A DNA stretch of 64,000 nt from Anthostomella pinea (Eukaryota; Ascomycota; Sordariomycetes; Xylariales; Xylariaceae): NCBI GenBank assembly GCA_963556695.1, contig CAUWAG010000003.1, positions 1,922,001 through 1,986,000 of the forward strand, given 5' to 3'. Made by a program: the position numbers and the translations under genes. Position 1 is the stretch's first letter, and every line of letters starts with the position of its first letter. Below are positions 51,426 through 63,279 of the stretch, piece by piece. The notes beneath the pieces were generated by a model. It saw only the letters and a program-made list of their open reading frames with translations. It ran no database searches and was not told the origin of the DNA.

Positions 51426-53016
51426 ACTTGCGTCGCGCGTTGTGAGGCAGCCTGGTGGTGGTGAAGTGCAGGGTTTGCGACGCTGTAGAGGGGTATTGCA
51501 GCCGTTCTCGGGCAAGAAGTGGCTGTTGGAGGCGCCTGTGAATGCAGGTATGGGCGACGCTTCCAAGATGGAAGGAAGATGTCTATGATATATATCGCCG
51601 AGAGTATAGTTTCGGTTGATCGAGGTGTTGGGGGTTAGAGGGATTAGGTACCGAAGGCGAAGTGAAGATCTGGGGATGAAATGTTCCAAGGTTATGACGA
51701 TTCGTGCCCAGCGGTCGGGATGATCATGTCCACCCGTCACTAGCGGTGCAGGTGCCAGGCAACCATGCTGATGCTGCAGCCATGCAGACGGTGTGTATTA
51801 CGCCACACCTCCCTGGAGCCGCTAACACCGTCATATTAACTCCATCACATAAGCCCGTTACATCTATCTTCCTAGAAGATATTATTATCAGGTTATAGCC
51901 CTCCATGTGGTTCTAGACTCTACATCTTTCAGGAAAGATAGAGAAGCTGAGTTCTTTCCTACCACAACATGATGTCTATCACTAGACGCACTTATACTTG
52001 AAAGTGGCAATGATAATACCTAACAAGCTGCTATATGAGAAGATAGGGGTAATGTATCGCTTTGAGGACATTACTGATATGTCACATACATCATCTATCA
52101 GGCAGCAACGCTTTAATACCTATTCAGACACAAGTGCGTGCGCACGTACCTAAGAGTCCAGTTGCATTGTCTTGTGCATCCACACGAGATGTCACCACTG
52201 TCCAAGACATATGTGAATCACCATCGTTGTCCCTGGCTGTCGGCCACTAGTGTTAGAAGGTATGCTGGGGAGTCTCAGCGTCTCTGAGAAATATTGAGAG
52301 AAGCTTTGTTGGGCCTGCTTGCAGTGAACAGGTGTCTTCTTGGTTGATGCTCTCCCCAAGGTATGGTCTAAAACTACAGCAAGGCGGTATAAGGGGCTTC
52401 GCTGCTGTCGGATACTGTCAAGGTTGAGATTTCTTATACAAGGGCGCTTGTGTGGAAAATTAGTTGGGAAGACAGCAGTGATTGACTTGAAGACTCGGGC
52501 GTATAAACAGGGGCGCCTCAAAATGGATTCAGGAATAACCTCGTGTTGTTATTTGCAGCTGAAGCTCATCCATGGGTAAGCGATAATCCGATGGCACAAC
52601 TGCATGTACTTTCGGTCTCTTCAGATGGCGGCAAGCAGACTTGCTGCCTCTTACTACGATATGATATGTTGTGTTTGTCCCCATTGATCTGTTTTAGCTA
52701 CCTGTTGTACACCGACTAGACGAGTATGCCACGCTCAATATGTGGTCTGTAAGTCGATCGTGGTCGGTCAGTCGATCTTCATGCAATTACTCCCCGTATG
52801 CGGTTCTTACTCCCCGTATGCGGTTCCATCTCGAGCTTGGTCGCATATGTGCTGTAAAGAGAGCAGACATTTTTTGAAGCAAATCGGTTAGCTTTTCCTT
52901 GCCTACTTTGGCGACCACCTAGAAGCCTGGTGCCGAACCCATGAAGTGTTAGACTCCCCCGCGCCAGCTTAAGCCATGAGAAGGTTCACTCCACTTTGGT
53001 TCGAGAGTTTCCGAGC
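51426..53016. other. 1.6 kb intergenic region, no gene seen
   Basis: No convincing frame on either strand. A 17-base direct repeat, TTACTCCCCGTATGCGG, occurs in tandem at about 52787-52824. Confidence 0.45.
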
Positions 53017-53967
53017 CTATTTGGTACCTCCAGCCTTCATCCGCTCAAAGCACTTGCGGTAAGCCACGTGGACCTCGGGCACCTCGTAGCCGTACTCCTT
53101 CAGCTTCTTCTCCAGCTTGGTGGTGTCGAGCATGCAGTTGCTGCGGCCGGCCTTGATGACCTTGGCCTGCTCCTCGACGGTGAAGTTCTTCCACGTGAAG
53201 TCGGGGCGCACGATCTCCTTGAACAGCGACAGCACCTCGTTGTGGCTGATGGCGCCCGGGTTGGTGAAGTTGTAGACGCCCGTGTCCTTGTGCTCGGCCA
53301 TCAGCACCGACGCCGGCAGCAGGTCCGTCAGGATCGTGTTGCTGTTGGGTATGTCCACCACGCGGTCGTACTTGCTGATCTTGGTGACGAAGTTGCGCGA
53401 GTGCAGGTCGTCCGAGACCGGCATGCGCAGGCGGAGGATGAGGCAGTTTGTGTAGAATTTCATGACCTGTATATCGTGGTCAGCAGGTCAGTCCTACTAG
53501 GTTAATAGGAAGTCCTGGGTCACCTCCTCGACATGGCCCTTGGTCTCCGAGTAGAAGCTGCCCTGGAAGTTGGCCGGGTCCGTCTCAGTGTACCCCTTGC
53601 CACCGATAGGGTGGGTATCATCATAGTGGTAGATGCAGCCGGTGGCGAAGACGGTGATGTGGACGCCAGCCTGGAAGCAGCAGTCGGTCAGGTTCAGAGT
53701 TCCAATGACGTTGGAACGCATCGTCTCCTCCTTGTGGTCCTCGCACCAGTCGACGTTGGGACGGCCGGTGCTTCCAGCACAGTTGAGGACATGGGTGGGC
53801 TTGATCTTCTCGAGCTCGGCCTTGACGCTTTCTCGGTCCTCCATGCGGACGGTGGTGGTGAAGACCTCCTTGCCTTGGCTCTTCAGGATGGCCTCGAGGT
53901 GGCCGGCGACCCAACCCTTGCCACCCCAGATGAGGAAGCGGTTCGCCGCCGTGCCGTTGGTTGCCAT
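53017..53967 (-). CDS. UDP-4-keto-6-deoxyglucose 3,5-epimerase/4-reductase (UDP-rhamnose synthesis)
   Basis: Bifunctional SDR-type enzyme that carries out the last steps of nucleotide-rhamnose formation in fungi. Two exons (53967-53524 and 53466-53017), joined in phase 0 across a 57-base intron, give about 297 residues. The Rossmann start is MATNGTAANRFLIWGGKGWV, with GGKGWVAG as the dinucleotide loop. The active-site pair is YSETK (about Tyr139 and Lys143). VLNCAGSTGRPNVDWCEDHK is strongly typical of plant NRS/ER and fungal ER proteins, as is the short size without a dehydratase domain. A separate 4,6-dehydratase must supply the substrate; it is not in this window. The alternative, a dTDP-rhamnose reductase, fits less well. 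Confidence 0.9.
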
Positions 53968-55486
53968 GATGTGGGTTGGTCTGGTTTCGGGCCAATTGAA
54001 TGAACTGGAATGAGAGGGGCACTGCTGTTTAATGAGAGAACTGAACGCTAGAGAAGAGGCAAATGTGCTGGGTAAAAGAGGTGAAGTCAATACGGTAGGA
54101 AGGAAGTCGGCACGGGATGGGCCAACTTATAAGTTTCAAGTGGTAGGTACTGACCGATTTATGTCATGTAGGGATGGCAGTTGCCCCTTCGGCGGCTTGG
54201 AGGGGCGCACAAATGTCTTGGTCCTTCGGTCCAGTTGTCGTACCTCATCACCTTGGCCGCCTGAAATCTCGAGACATTGACACGTACGACACAGATGGTC
54301 ACACATCCAGCTACAAGTAATGTTTGTGATTATCATCAAAACAGCTTTGGCAGCGGCTTCTGGCTTACGGCCGCATGTGGATATGTCAACCTGAATGACC
54401 CCCTTCAGATGCATCACCCCGCTATCTCAATGCCGCTACAGGTAGGTGCATCTCCGGATCTCCAACCCCGAGCTCCCTTTCTAGCTGTGCATCGAATGGA
54501 TGTCTCCAATCCTCTTGCACGTGTACCTCATTTGCCTTTTTTTCTTTCTTTCTTCACACTACAAGGTTCATGATCCAGAATATCGTAGCCTGTAATACTG
54601 CTGCTCATGAGAACGGGAGGGCCAACCAGCCGCCATTGACGGGACGGGCTTGCCCCTTTGTGTTGGCACATGGAAGCTTCAAAATCCCACTTGGTCACCT
54701 GCAGCTTCCCCTCACGCCTCTATCGGCAGAGGTACCTACCTACATGCAGACAAGGTGCATCGATGAATGTATCGATGTAGGCAAACCTCAAGGCTCACAG
54801 GACCTGGGTTCTGAATGCTCACTGTTGCTGCTCCTTCCAAAACTGATACTGAACCCTCAGAAGTCTCCTGTGGCCCCTTAGTAGGTAGGTACCCAACGTC
54901 CTGCATTTCAAGGCAATTGGCATCTGCGGAATAAGCATCAAAATGTTATTCCCGGGTGCTCCTACCAGTACAGTACACTTTTGGCGAGCACTTGCTTCTG
55001 GTGCAAGATGGGATCAGGTAGTGAGTGACATGACTCTTCCTCCAGCTGGACTTCACATCCCAAACCATCCATCTTCACACACAACAACTACAGTAGGCCA
55101 TCATCATACTTCTTCGCAGGAGCTCTTCGAGGATAAACATACATTCTTTCAATACTCTCGTTGCGAGGAAACGACCTCTACGCTTGTCCCAATACACATC
55201 CCACATTCGGCTTCGTCTAGTCCAGGGAACCGAAAAGATGTGGAACGATACAGAACACAATCGACCGGCGAGATCCTAGTTGGAGAGGTGCCAAGAAGGC
55301 ATTCCTGCACAGGAAGCAACACCCACCGAGACCGGGCAGGCTCATGCAGTTCCTTCTCAGGAGGCACAGCCAGTCGAAGAGGACCGATCTCCCACAGATA
55401 CTGCTCAAAGGGCGGAGCAGGTCGAAGATGAGCCGACTCAGACCAGCACGGCACAGCAGACAACGCAGACCGATCGTGAGCCGGCT
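53968..55486. other. 1.5 kb intergenic region
   Basis: No confident gene. The frame of the next gene stays open upstream to 55280, just after an in-frame TAG that could be an intron acceptor (CCTAG), so a spliced 5' part is possible. TACCTACCTA-type motifs at 54732-54742 and 54881-54892. Confidence 0.4.
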
Positions 55487-55915
55487 ATGGCGAACCCTGA
55501 AGAAGACGTAGAAGAAGACGTAGAAGAAGACGCAGAAGACGACGCAGAAGACGACGCAGAAGACGACGCAGAGATTTTAGCAGAGATTTTAGCAGAGTTT
55601 CCACGTCGACACGCCGCAGAACACGACGCAGAACAACAGAGGATGCAGGCCAGACATGCGCAGCGTAATCATCAGAGGGGCAATTTCATCCTCGGCGTAT
55701 TGTTTGCGCTTGCCGTCTGGGCGTGTGCAATAATTTGTTGGAATAGCATCGTCGACCACCCCCAGCTTCCGTTCGCCTACATAATCCCATACACTGCATA
55801 CACTGCGACTCACATCACTGCGACTCGCACCACTGTACGCGCTGATGTAAACCACACGGAGCGGGTGGAAATTGGAGCAACCCTTGTTATTCACAGAGGT
55901 TTGATTGATCTTTAA
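55487..55915 (+). CDS. acidic-repeat single-pass membrane protein
   Basis: From the first in-frame ATG (MANPEEDVEEDVEEDAEDDA) the frame runs 142 residues to TAA at 55913; without an ATG it is open from 55280. An acidic repeat of EEDV/EDDA units and a short EILA duplication (both from tandem DNA repeats) is followed by a His/Arg/Gln-rich helix (RRHAAEHDAEQQRMQARHAQ) and one strong transmembrane helix, GNFILGVLFALAVWACAIIC. The C-terminal 55 residues contain NHT, a possible glycosylation site, and no charged tail, fitting a type II orientation. No family recognised. A missed 5' exon is likely. Confidence 0.45.
   Translation: MANPEEDVEEDVEEDAEDDAEDDAEDDAEILAEILAEFPRRHAAEHDAEQQRMQARHAQRNHQRGNFILGVLFALAVWACAIICWNSIVDHPQLPFAYIIPYTAYTATHITATRTTVRADVNHTERVEIGATLVIHRGLIDL
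55498..55600. repeat. in-frame minisatellite encoding acidic repeats
   Basis: Two classes of tandem unit: GAAGAAGACGTA/GCAGAAGACGAC 12-mers at about 55500-55572 and two GAGATTTTAGCA 12-mers at 55571-55594. All are multiples of three, so copy changes keep the frame. Confidence 0.8.
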
Positions 55916-57389
55916 GGGGGGTCACGTGGAAGATATCACAGCGAGCATGTTTGGAGGGACATCACCATCACCACTCTCTCTGACTTTTGGTCACAGTTTG
56001 ACTGGGATATGTATTCAGAGCAGCGTTTGTCCTTTCGAGATCATGATTTGAATACCGTTGACACCGAACTTGGTACTTCCATGTCTTTACTGTTTAAAAG
56101 TAATGACTGTGTGTGAGCGTGGGCGCGATCAAACTTGATCATGCGAAGTAGTGCGACATGTTGAATACATAGGTACCCTGAAATGCCATGCCACATCCGA
56201 TGCGAAACAGACCGCCTATTGTTGTTGATCTCTGCGTGTCCTTGATGGTTGTGTGGTACACCAAACCACTGAATGTCTTCATGCACCATCCCTTACAAAC
56301 CAACGTCCTAAAGAGTCCGAGATATTAAGTAATTATCTGGGATAAGCACTCCGGATGAGCATAAAACTCAACCGACTAAGAAATCCACATACCTTACGTT
56401 AGTATAGTTGTTCTACTCGAAATTAAGATGTAAGAAAAAGTTCTAGGTTGGACGGGAACTTGTTCTTGTAGGAGGAGTCCAAGATCGTCAGGTTCGATGA
56501 GTAAGTATCCCGAAGTTTAGACCGTGGACGAACATCGGGCAAGAGAGCAGACTAAGTCTGCCAAGTCGGCCAATAGGTACCTAATGCAGGAATGATGGGG
56601 AATAAATACTTCGTAACTGCACAATGGGCAGTATAACAATTCGAGTCCAGGTTTATACCAACCAGTACGCGTAGAGACTGCGGAATATCTTGTAGAGTAT
56701 CTTGTCAGTGAATCTTGCAGATCCTTGGAGATCAGGAATATCGGCGCATCTGCACAACCAAGCGGTTGGATTCCGATCGCACCTCACGGCTGGAGCAAAC
56801 GGAAGTGGGGAAAAGAAGCCACAGCCGGTACAGGCTACATGTACCCTGCACGGCCCTGTATGACATCAGGCGCAGCAGGCAGCACGAGGCGGGCGGCCGC
56901 CAACGCGTCGGGGCTGCGGGGCTGCAATGCCTAGCGCTCCCCAATTTCCATTTTGCCAGGCGAGATTGGATGTGGCACAGTGGAGTAATTAACTTCTCCG
57001 CAGAACCTGACGCTCTGTCCCGGTCAAGCAAACTCAACCTTGGAAGAAGTCGGGGTCCAGGGGATACAATTTCTACGAAATGACAGTCACGACGACGGAC
57101 ACCTTGACACCTTGACACGCACATCACACCACACACATTTATTATCAGCATCACACACATCACACGCGACCAGTCTCCTCCTCTCTCTTACCTATCTCCC
57201 CCTCTGCCGTCTCCCAGAGTACCTCCAGCAACTACCGTTCTGCTGCTTCTCCTACCGCAACGAGCCCGAGTCGACAACACATTTAACCGCACCCTCGAAG
57301 CTATCAAGAATTACCAATCCAGCTGAATGATCTGAGTTCGCGTCCCTATCAATTCGCCCAACCTACACACCCACACCGTAGTCGCCGAG
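55916..57389. other. intergenic region before squalene synthase
   Basis: No supported gene. The last 270 bases carry CA- and CT-rich tracts forming the probable squalene synthase promoter and leader. Confidence 0.4.
57115..57240 (+). promoter_or_regulatory. CA/CT-rich promoter and leader tract of squalene synthase
   Basis: CACATCACACC, CATCACACACATCACAC and CTCCTCCTCTCTCTTACC blocks lie 150-275 bases before the ATG at 57390. Called from composition and position only; no sterol-factor site is clear. Confidence 0.35.
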
Positions 57390-58992
57390 ATGGGTGGCCT
57401 CAAGGATGTTGCCTATTTCATGTTCCACCCGAATCAGCTCCGGGCGATAATACAATGGTGAGAATACCCCCCAAGTCTATACATATTTCCCTAGACACAT
57501 CTACTAAACTCTTCCCTCCGTCCTGCAGGAAGGTCTGGCACGAACCCGTCCACGAGCGCGATCCCTCCAAGGAGTCCCCGACCTTACGAGCATGTTTCGT
57601 TCACCTCAACAACACAAGCCGCAGCTTCTCCACCGTCATACAGGAGCTGAACCACGACATGCTGATCCCCATCGCACTCTTCTATCTCGTATTAAGGGGC
57701 TTGGACACCATCGAGGACGACATGACCATTGCCGTCAAGGAGAAGGAGCCTTTGCTACGCGATTTCTACAAGTCCATGAAAATAGATGGGTGGACCTTTG
57801 ACAAAAACGGGCCCAATGAGAAGGACCGCGAGCTGCTTGTCCACTTCGACGACGTCGTCACCGAGCTGAAGAAGCTGAAAAAGAACTACTACGACATCAT
57901 CGAGGACATTACCATCAAGATGGGCAATGGCATGGCCGACTACGTCCTGAACGCTGAGTTCCAGGACGGAGTCAAGACTGTCGTCCAATACGAGGAATAC
58001 TGCCACTACGTCGCCGGCTTGGTTGGTGAGGGCCTGACCCGCCTTTTCGTCGAGGGCGGCTACGCGAACCCTGCCCTGCTCGAGCGGATGGAGCTCACCG
58101 AGAGTATGGGCCAGTTCTTGCAGAAGGTCAATATTATCCGCGACGTACACGAAGACTTCGAAGATGCGCGACGGTTTTGGCCCAGTGAGATCTGGAGCAA
58201 GTACGTCGACAAATGGGAGGATCTCTTCGACCCAAAGTATCGTACGCAAGCCTTGTACTGCAGTTCCGAGATGGTTCTCAACGCTTTGAAGCATGCCGAC
58301 GAGTGCTTGTTCTACATGGCCGGCATAAAGGAACAAAGTGTGTTCAATTTCGTCGCCATCCCGCAGACCATGGCTATAGCATCTCTCGATCTTGTGTTCC
58401 AGAACCCCAGGATCTTCTACAGCCATATCAAGATCACAAAAGGTGACGCTTGTCACCTGATGCTGCAGTCGACGCAGAACCTGTCGGTAGTTTGCGATCT
58501 GTTCAGGAAATACGCAAGGAGGATAGCGAGAAAGAACGACCCACGGGATCCTCACTACCTAGAAATCAGCGTGGCGTGTGGAAAGGTCAGTCTAAATGCA
58601 TATAAACGCCTTGTTGACGGGACAAGCTGACCGCCACAGATCGAGCAATTCATCGAGACCCTCTTCCCCACCCAGAACATCAAGAGGATACAAGCTGAAC
58701 AAGAGAGAGCCGCGAATGCACAGGAAGATCGGACTGAATACTGGGAGTCCCTTATGTTGGTTCTGGCTGTGGTGCTCGCTCTCCTTCTTGTCTCTGGGCT
58801 CATGGTATGTCCTGAGCTATTCCATTCCCTTCGGAGTGAGTGCGTACTGACCAACGTGAACAGCTTGGCGTGGCATGGCTGATGGGCGCGAGATTCGATG
58901 TGCTCTACGACGGAGCCGCCAGATCGAGTCTGAAGAGCATCCAAGACGCCGCCAAGGCGACTGCCACATCGATATCTCACGAGGAGTTATAG
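57390..58992 (+). CDS. ERG9: squalene synthase (farnesyl-diphosphate farnesyltransferase)
   Basis: Joins two farnesyl diphosphates through presqualene diphosphate to squalene with NADPH, the first committed step of ergosterol synthesis. Four exons (57390-57457, 57529-58585, 58640-58804, 58864-58992) give about 472 residues, the normal fungal length. The N-terminus is [20 protein letters not shown]. The two Mg-diphosphate motifs are LDTIEDDM (about residues 81-88) and the later [31 protein letters not shown] and the NIIRD region are also family hallmarks. A hydrophobic C-terminal helix ([17 protein letters not shown]) anchors it in the ER membrane, split from the last exon by an intron. Confidence 0.97.
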
Positions 58993-60974
58993 TGGCTCTG
59001 TACATTACCGAAGCCATTCCCCCACATCACGAAGTATATATGTCGACAGAGAGCGGGCGTTGCTAGAAAATTCGTTGCGACGCCGCCACGGAACCTAACG
59101 AGAACTTGTACAAAGCTGAACAATGTATAGGGAAGGTCGGTTTATAATGCTTCTTGCTATTGGGTTATTAATATCATTTTAATGCTTCTTTCTCTGTTTT
59201 TCTCCTTTCTCCCCTCTCTTGCGCTGGGCGCTCACCTGACGTGAGAGACCGCTGGCGGACGTGAGCTGGAATGGAACGAACGCAAACAATGCACGGATGT
59301 CAAATTACAGTCCAGTCTTTCTCCTCAATGACTGCGGCTGTGCCGAGAAGTGCTGAAATCAAACCACCCATCGCGAGGAGTACCGAGTCCACTGCGGCTC
59401 GTAGGCACTCGACGTCATCTCGAACCCTCTTCTCTCCCAAGGAGGGTTTTGGCGTCGAGGATCGCGAACATATCCTTTGTCTTCTAGAGGCGTATCTGTT
59501 CCATCGTGAATGAAGTCTACTAGTGACCATCGCCGTGTCTGGTGGATCTGTACAAGATACTTGATTTGTCCTCGTTGATGCGGTTGAAAGTCGATGGGGT
59601 AACTTGCTGTTTCGCTTAGTATCTAGATCGTGCTTGTTGTAACTGAGATCTCGAATTGAATTCCAGAGCTAGGAACGGCTTCCATCGTGATCGAGGAGAC
59701 GAGAGAGACGGAGAGTCGAAGGCCACTCTCCATACGCTCTTGTTGAAACCTGTCGAGGTCTTTGCTCGAGGTGTCTTGGCGCAGACTTCTTCTGGTCCCC
59801 TGCCTGCATGAGGTATGAATTCTCCATGATTTATTGCAATACCTATTCGCCAAGGCTGGGCCTTGTATCATGTCATACAGAGACAGACAGTAGTCGTGGT
59901 ACGAATTTTGAGACAGGTCTGAGGCTCGTCTCATGTGCATGGAGTTAGAGCTGGAGATGGAGCTTTGTTTGTCGTCAGTTTGGACTCTTGGCTCCTTACG
60001 ATGCGATGTCGATGATGGGCTTGGCGTGTCGCCCACTTCCCGATACTGACAGGAGGGTCACCATGTATGGCAGAGTGAGGGCAGGGTGAGGGTGAGGGTG
60101 AGGGTAGGGTGGGCGAGGAATTTGGTAGGTAGGAGGTATACGTAGAGAGCTATGCTTGGTACAGACAGTCGAATAATTCGAGCTTTTCCTGTTTCCGCTG
60201 TTCGTCCGCAGAGCAGATGAGTTAGTTGATGGATGGGCTAGGAGGTTCGTTAGTGGTGTGGTTACGATAGGTAGATCGTGAGAAAGAAGACTCTCTATAC
60301 ATTCTTTAGCATCTCTGCTACAAAAAGCTGTCAGCTTCGAGTCTGATGGTGTGTTCGTCACATGAATCCAAGTTGATTTTATGCATGCTTCAGAGCTGGT
60401 TATATTCAGTATTGTTTGGTTTTCATTATGTACTTTTTGGTGGCTCATCGCTACCGGGGAATATACAGGCGCAGTAGCGAAGCCATGCTCCTCTTTGTCT
60501 GGCTCGCCTCTGATCTATCTCTTTCTATCTTCAGTCGTAGCCCAGAGCTGTCTGTCTGTCTGTCCGCCTGTCCGGACGCCATGATGATAAAACTTCGGTT
60601 CTCTCTCTGAAAACCAATTCGTCGCACGTCCCCCAAGTCAGGATTGGTAGTCTTCGCTCAATGCTATCAAGAAAAGCTGCATGAAAAAATTGGTGTATAA
60701 AAACAAGTCGCTATATCGGAATTCCGTCTTCCGAATCTGTATGATGATGGTGATAATGACGCTGTCTGCATAAACGCTTTTCGCTAATTGGTGCTAAGTG
60801 CTGATATCAGGGTAAAGATGCCCTACAAAAAACGGACAGCTAAGGCATATAAATATGCGACGAGACTCGATTACATGGTGCGATGTGGCGGGCATCATCT
60901 CCTGCCCAACATATATGATACTTCGAATGTTGATATTGACAAGACGCGTAGTCTCAGGAAGGCAATCCGCCAAA
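58993..60974. other. 2 kb intergenic region, no gene seen
   Basis: 3' side of squalene synthase and of the convergent subtilase. Short frames only. GTGAGG tandem copies at about 60083-60110 and an AGGTAGG motif at 60124-60133. Confidence 0.4.
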
Positions 60975-62391
60975 TTATTTGTTTCCGTTGTTGGCAATGG
61001 TGTCGGTGGTGCCTTGGGCGTTGCGCAGGACGGTGGCACCCGTGGCGGCGCCGAGCGTCTTCATGCGGTTCGAGACGGCGGTGGCGTTGGTGAGGCCCTC
61101 CAGGCTCATCAGGTATGCAGCAAGACCGGCAATGTGAGGCGAAGCTGCGGTATCTGTTAGCTTTATAATCTTCCATATCTCAGATGCATGTGAACTTACC
61201 CATGGAGGTGCCGCTCAGTATATTGGTGGCAGTATTGTTCTCGATGCCGACACTGAGGACGTCGACACCGGGGCCGTAGACGTCGACGACGGCACCAAAG
61301 TTGCTGAAGCTGGCCCGTTGGTCGGTCGTGGCATCAATGGCGCCGACGGTGATGGCGTTGGGCGAGCTGGCCGGGCTGCTGGTGTTGGCATTCGCGGCCT
61401 CGTTTCCGGCAGCGACGACGGGAACAACACCGGCCTCGACGAGACCCTCGATCGCGTTGTTGATTGCGGTCGACTGGCCACCGCCGAGGGACATGTTCAT
61501 AACAGTCTTTCCAGCGAGCTTCTTCTCGGCCACGTCGGACTCGACGAAGTTGAGACCGTCGATGACATCGGCGTTGGTGCCGCCACCGTCGGCGCCGAGC
61601 ACCTTGACCCCGATCAGGTTCACGTTCTTGGCCACGCCAAAAGTAGCGCCGCCAATGGTACCCGACACGTGGGAGCCGTGACCGTTGTCGTCGGTATCCT
61701 AATTCGGTGTTAGTCTGTCAATCTGACTTTCCACTGGGCATGGTGCGGGAAGACTTACTTGAGAACCCTCAACGGCGTTGAAACCAACGGTGGCACGTCC
61801 TTGGAACTCTTCGTGCGTAGTCAGGATACCAGTGTCGACCACGTAGGCCGTGATGCCGGTGCCGGCAGAATCGTCAAAGGTGTAGCCTGTGCCGCCGGGC
61901 TCGGCGTTGCTGAGTCGGATAAGTCCCGGAGTCGCGTTCTCCTGAGTCTGGAGGGCCAAGGCCTTGACGTATTGGTTGGCTTCGACGAAGTTGACTGACC
62001 CCATGGCGTTGATCTCGGTCATCATATCATCATCTCCCTCCAGGGCGGTAGCACGCCATCCGTTGGCCATGGAGAACGAGCGCACCCTTGTCGAAAGCAG
62101 CTGACCCGAGAGCCCACGCTTGCCCAGATTGCGCTTCGTGACGGCCGACTTGATGGTAGCCTCATGAGCATCGATTTCGTCACTGGTGGAGTTCTTGTGG
62201 TAGACCACGATGTACGAGTTGGGGACGACATCTCTCGCGTCCTGGTTGGCCACGAATGCACCGAGCGTTGAAACAGCTGGTGCTGACGCTGACGCTGCGG
62301 CGGGATGCCATCTGTTAAGCGGGCTTCCCAGCGCGCTCAATGGCGACAGGGCCAGGAGGCTGGCGAGGATGGTGGTGAAGCGGGGTGCCAT
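60975..62391 (-). CDS. secreted subtilisin-like serine protease, proteinase K family (S8A)
   Basis: Extracellular endopeptidase. Three exons (62391-61759, 61698-61200, 61144-60975) give about 433 residues. A signal peptide, [20 protein letters not shown], leads into an Inhibitor-I9 propeptide from about [20 protein letters not shown]. The mature enzyme starts around [11 protein letters not shown]. The triad is Asp186 in VVDTG, His218 in NGHGSHVSG and Ser376 in SGTSMASPH, and the oxyanion Asn is in [10 protein letters not shown]. Both introns fall near catalytic motifs, the second inside the GTSM/ASPH block. The usual GTNSDV of this family is GTNADVIDG here. No transmembrane or GPI segment, so it is probably released to digest external protein or take part in host interaction. 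Confidence 0.95.
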
Positions 62392-62821
62392 TTTGACCCG
62401 AATGCGACAGTCTCAAATTAGAGGTACTGAGTGAGTGTATTCGTTCTTCCAAATTGTGCCAGACAAGTCGAGGATGGTGTAGACGCTCAAGCGCAAGGTC
62501 GTCCGAGCGCAGGGTCGTGAACTGTGAGAGAGTGAATCGTAAAAGAGTGAAAATAAGTGGGATGTGGTGATGGTAAGTAACAGGAACGGCTCGTTACATA
62601 TGTACTTGGTCCAGTCGGTCGGAAGTACCTCAGGCACAATGAATGTGTTCGCGAGTCCAGAAGTGAAGGGACAATGGGAGTTTGGTGAAAGGAGAGGTGT
62701 GTTTGTTGGTTAGCGCACGGCAACAATGGACAATGCAACACAGCACACAATGCACTCCAACTACAGATTATTCCGCTGTCGTTTGAAAAGAAAGGCTCGT
62801 CAAGGTCCACCCGACAGTAAG

Positions 62822-62849
62822 AATAATAATAATGATAATAATAATAATG
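62822..62849. repeat. AAT trinucleotide microsatellite
   Basis: AATAATAATAATGATAATAATAATAATGG: eight to nine AAT units broken by one GAT. Confidence 0.85.
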
Positions 62850-63261
62850 GGAGCAACGAAGCCCGCGGACTGAACAGCCAACACGAGACGGGGAGAGATG
62901 GGAGGAGAACGTAACGAAGCAAGAGAGAAGGCAGAGATTGATATGGGCCCTGACTTATAAAGAAGATGCCATTGCGGTCCATTTTGGGTCCCACGGCGGT
63001 CAACCAGGCCCTCTGACTGGAGACTGCGGTTGCGTTGCGCGGCAAGGGGCAGCGGTCGCCGCCGGGGTCTGGAGGCTGGACGTCGGGTTTTGGAGGCATG
63101 AATGCGGCTGGTTGACCGTGGGATGGGGACTCACGGGCAGGGGAGCATCATCGGCGGCCATGTCGCAAATTGCTTGGTGTTGCCGCCAAGTCAAACCCTC
63201 CGTCCCCTGTACTGCCGTATGTACAGCCGCGTCGATCCACCGCGACATGGGTCTGCAGATC

Positions 63262-63279
63262 CCTAGGTAATTACCTAGG
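63262..63279. repeat. perfect 18-base palindrome CCTAGGTAATTACCTAGG
   Basis: The sequence equals its own reverse complement and contains the AGGTA/TACCT pair also seen in other spacers. It lies about 870 bases before the protease start codon. It may be a dimeric protein-binding site or chance. Confidence 0.6.

Noticed and set aside
59996..60448. Minus-strand 150-codon frame between squalene synthase and the protease
   Set aside because: Composition is that of spacer DNA, with low-complexity Pro/His from GTGAGG repeats and no domain.
53017..62391. A secondary-metabolite cluster around squalene synthase and the rhamnose enzyme
   Set aside because: No polyketide, peptide, terpene-cyclase, P450 or glycosyltransferase gene is present; the neighbours are unrelated housekeeping genes.
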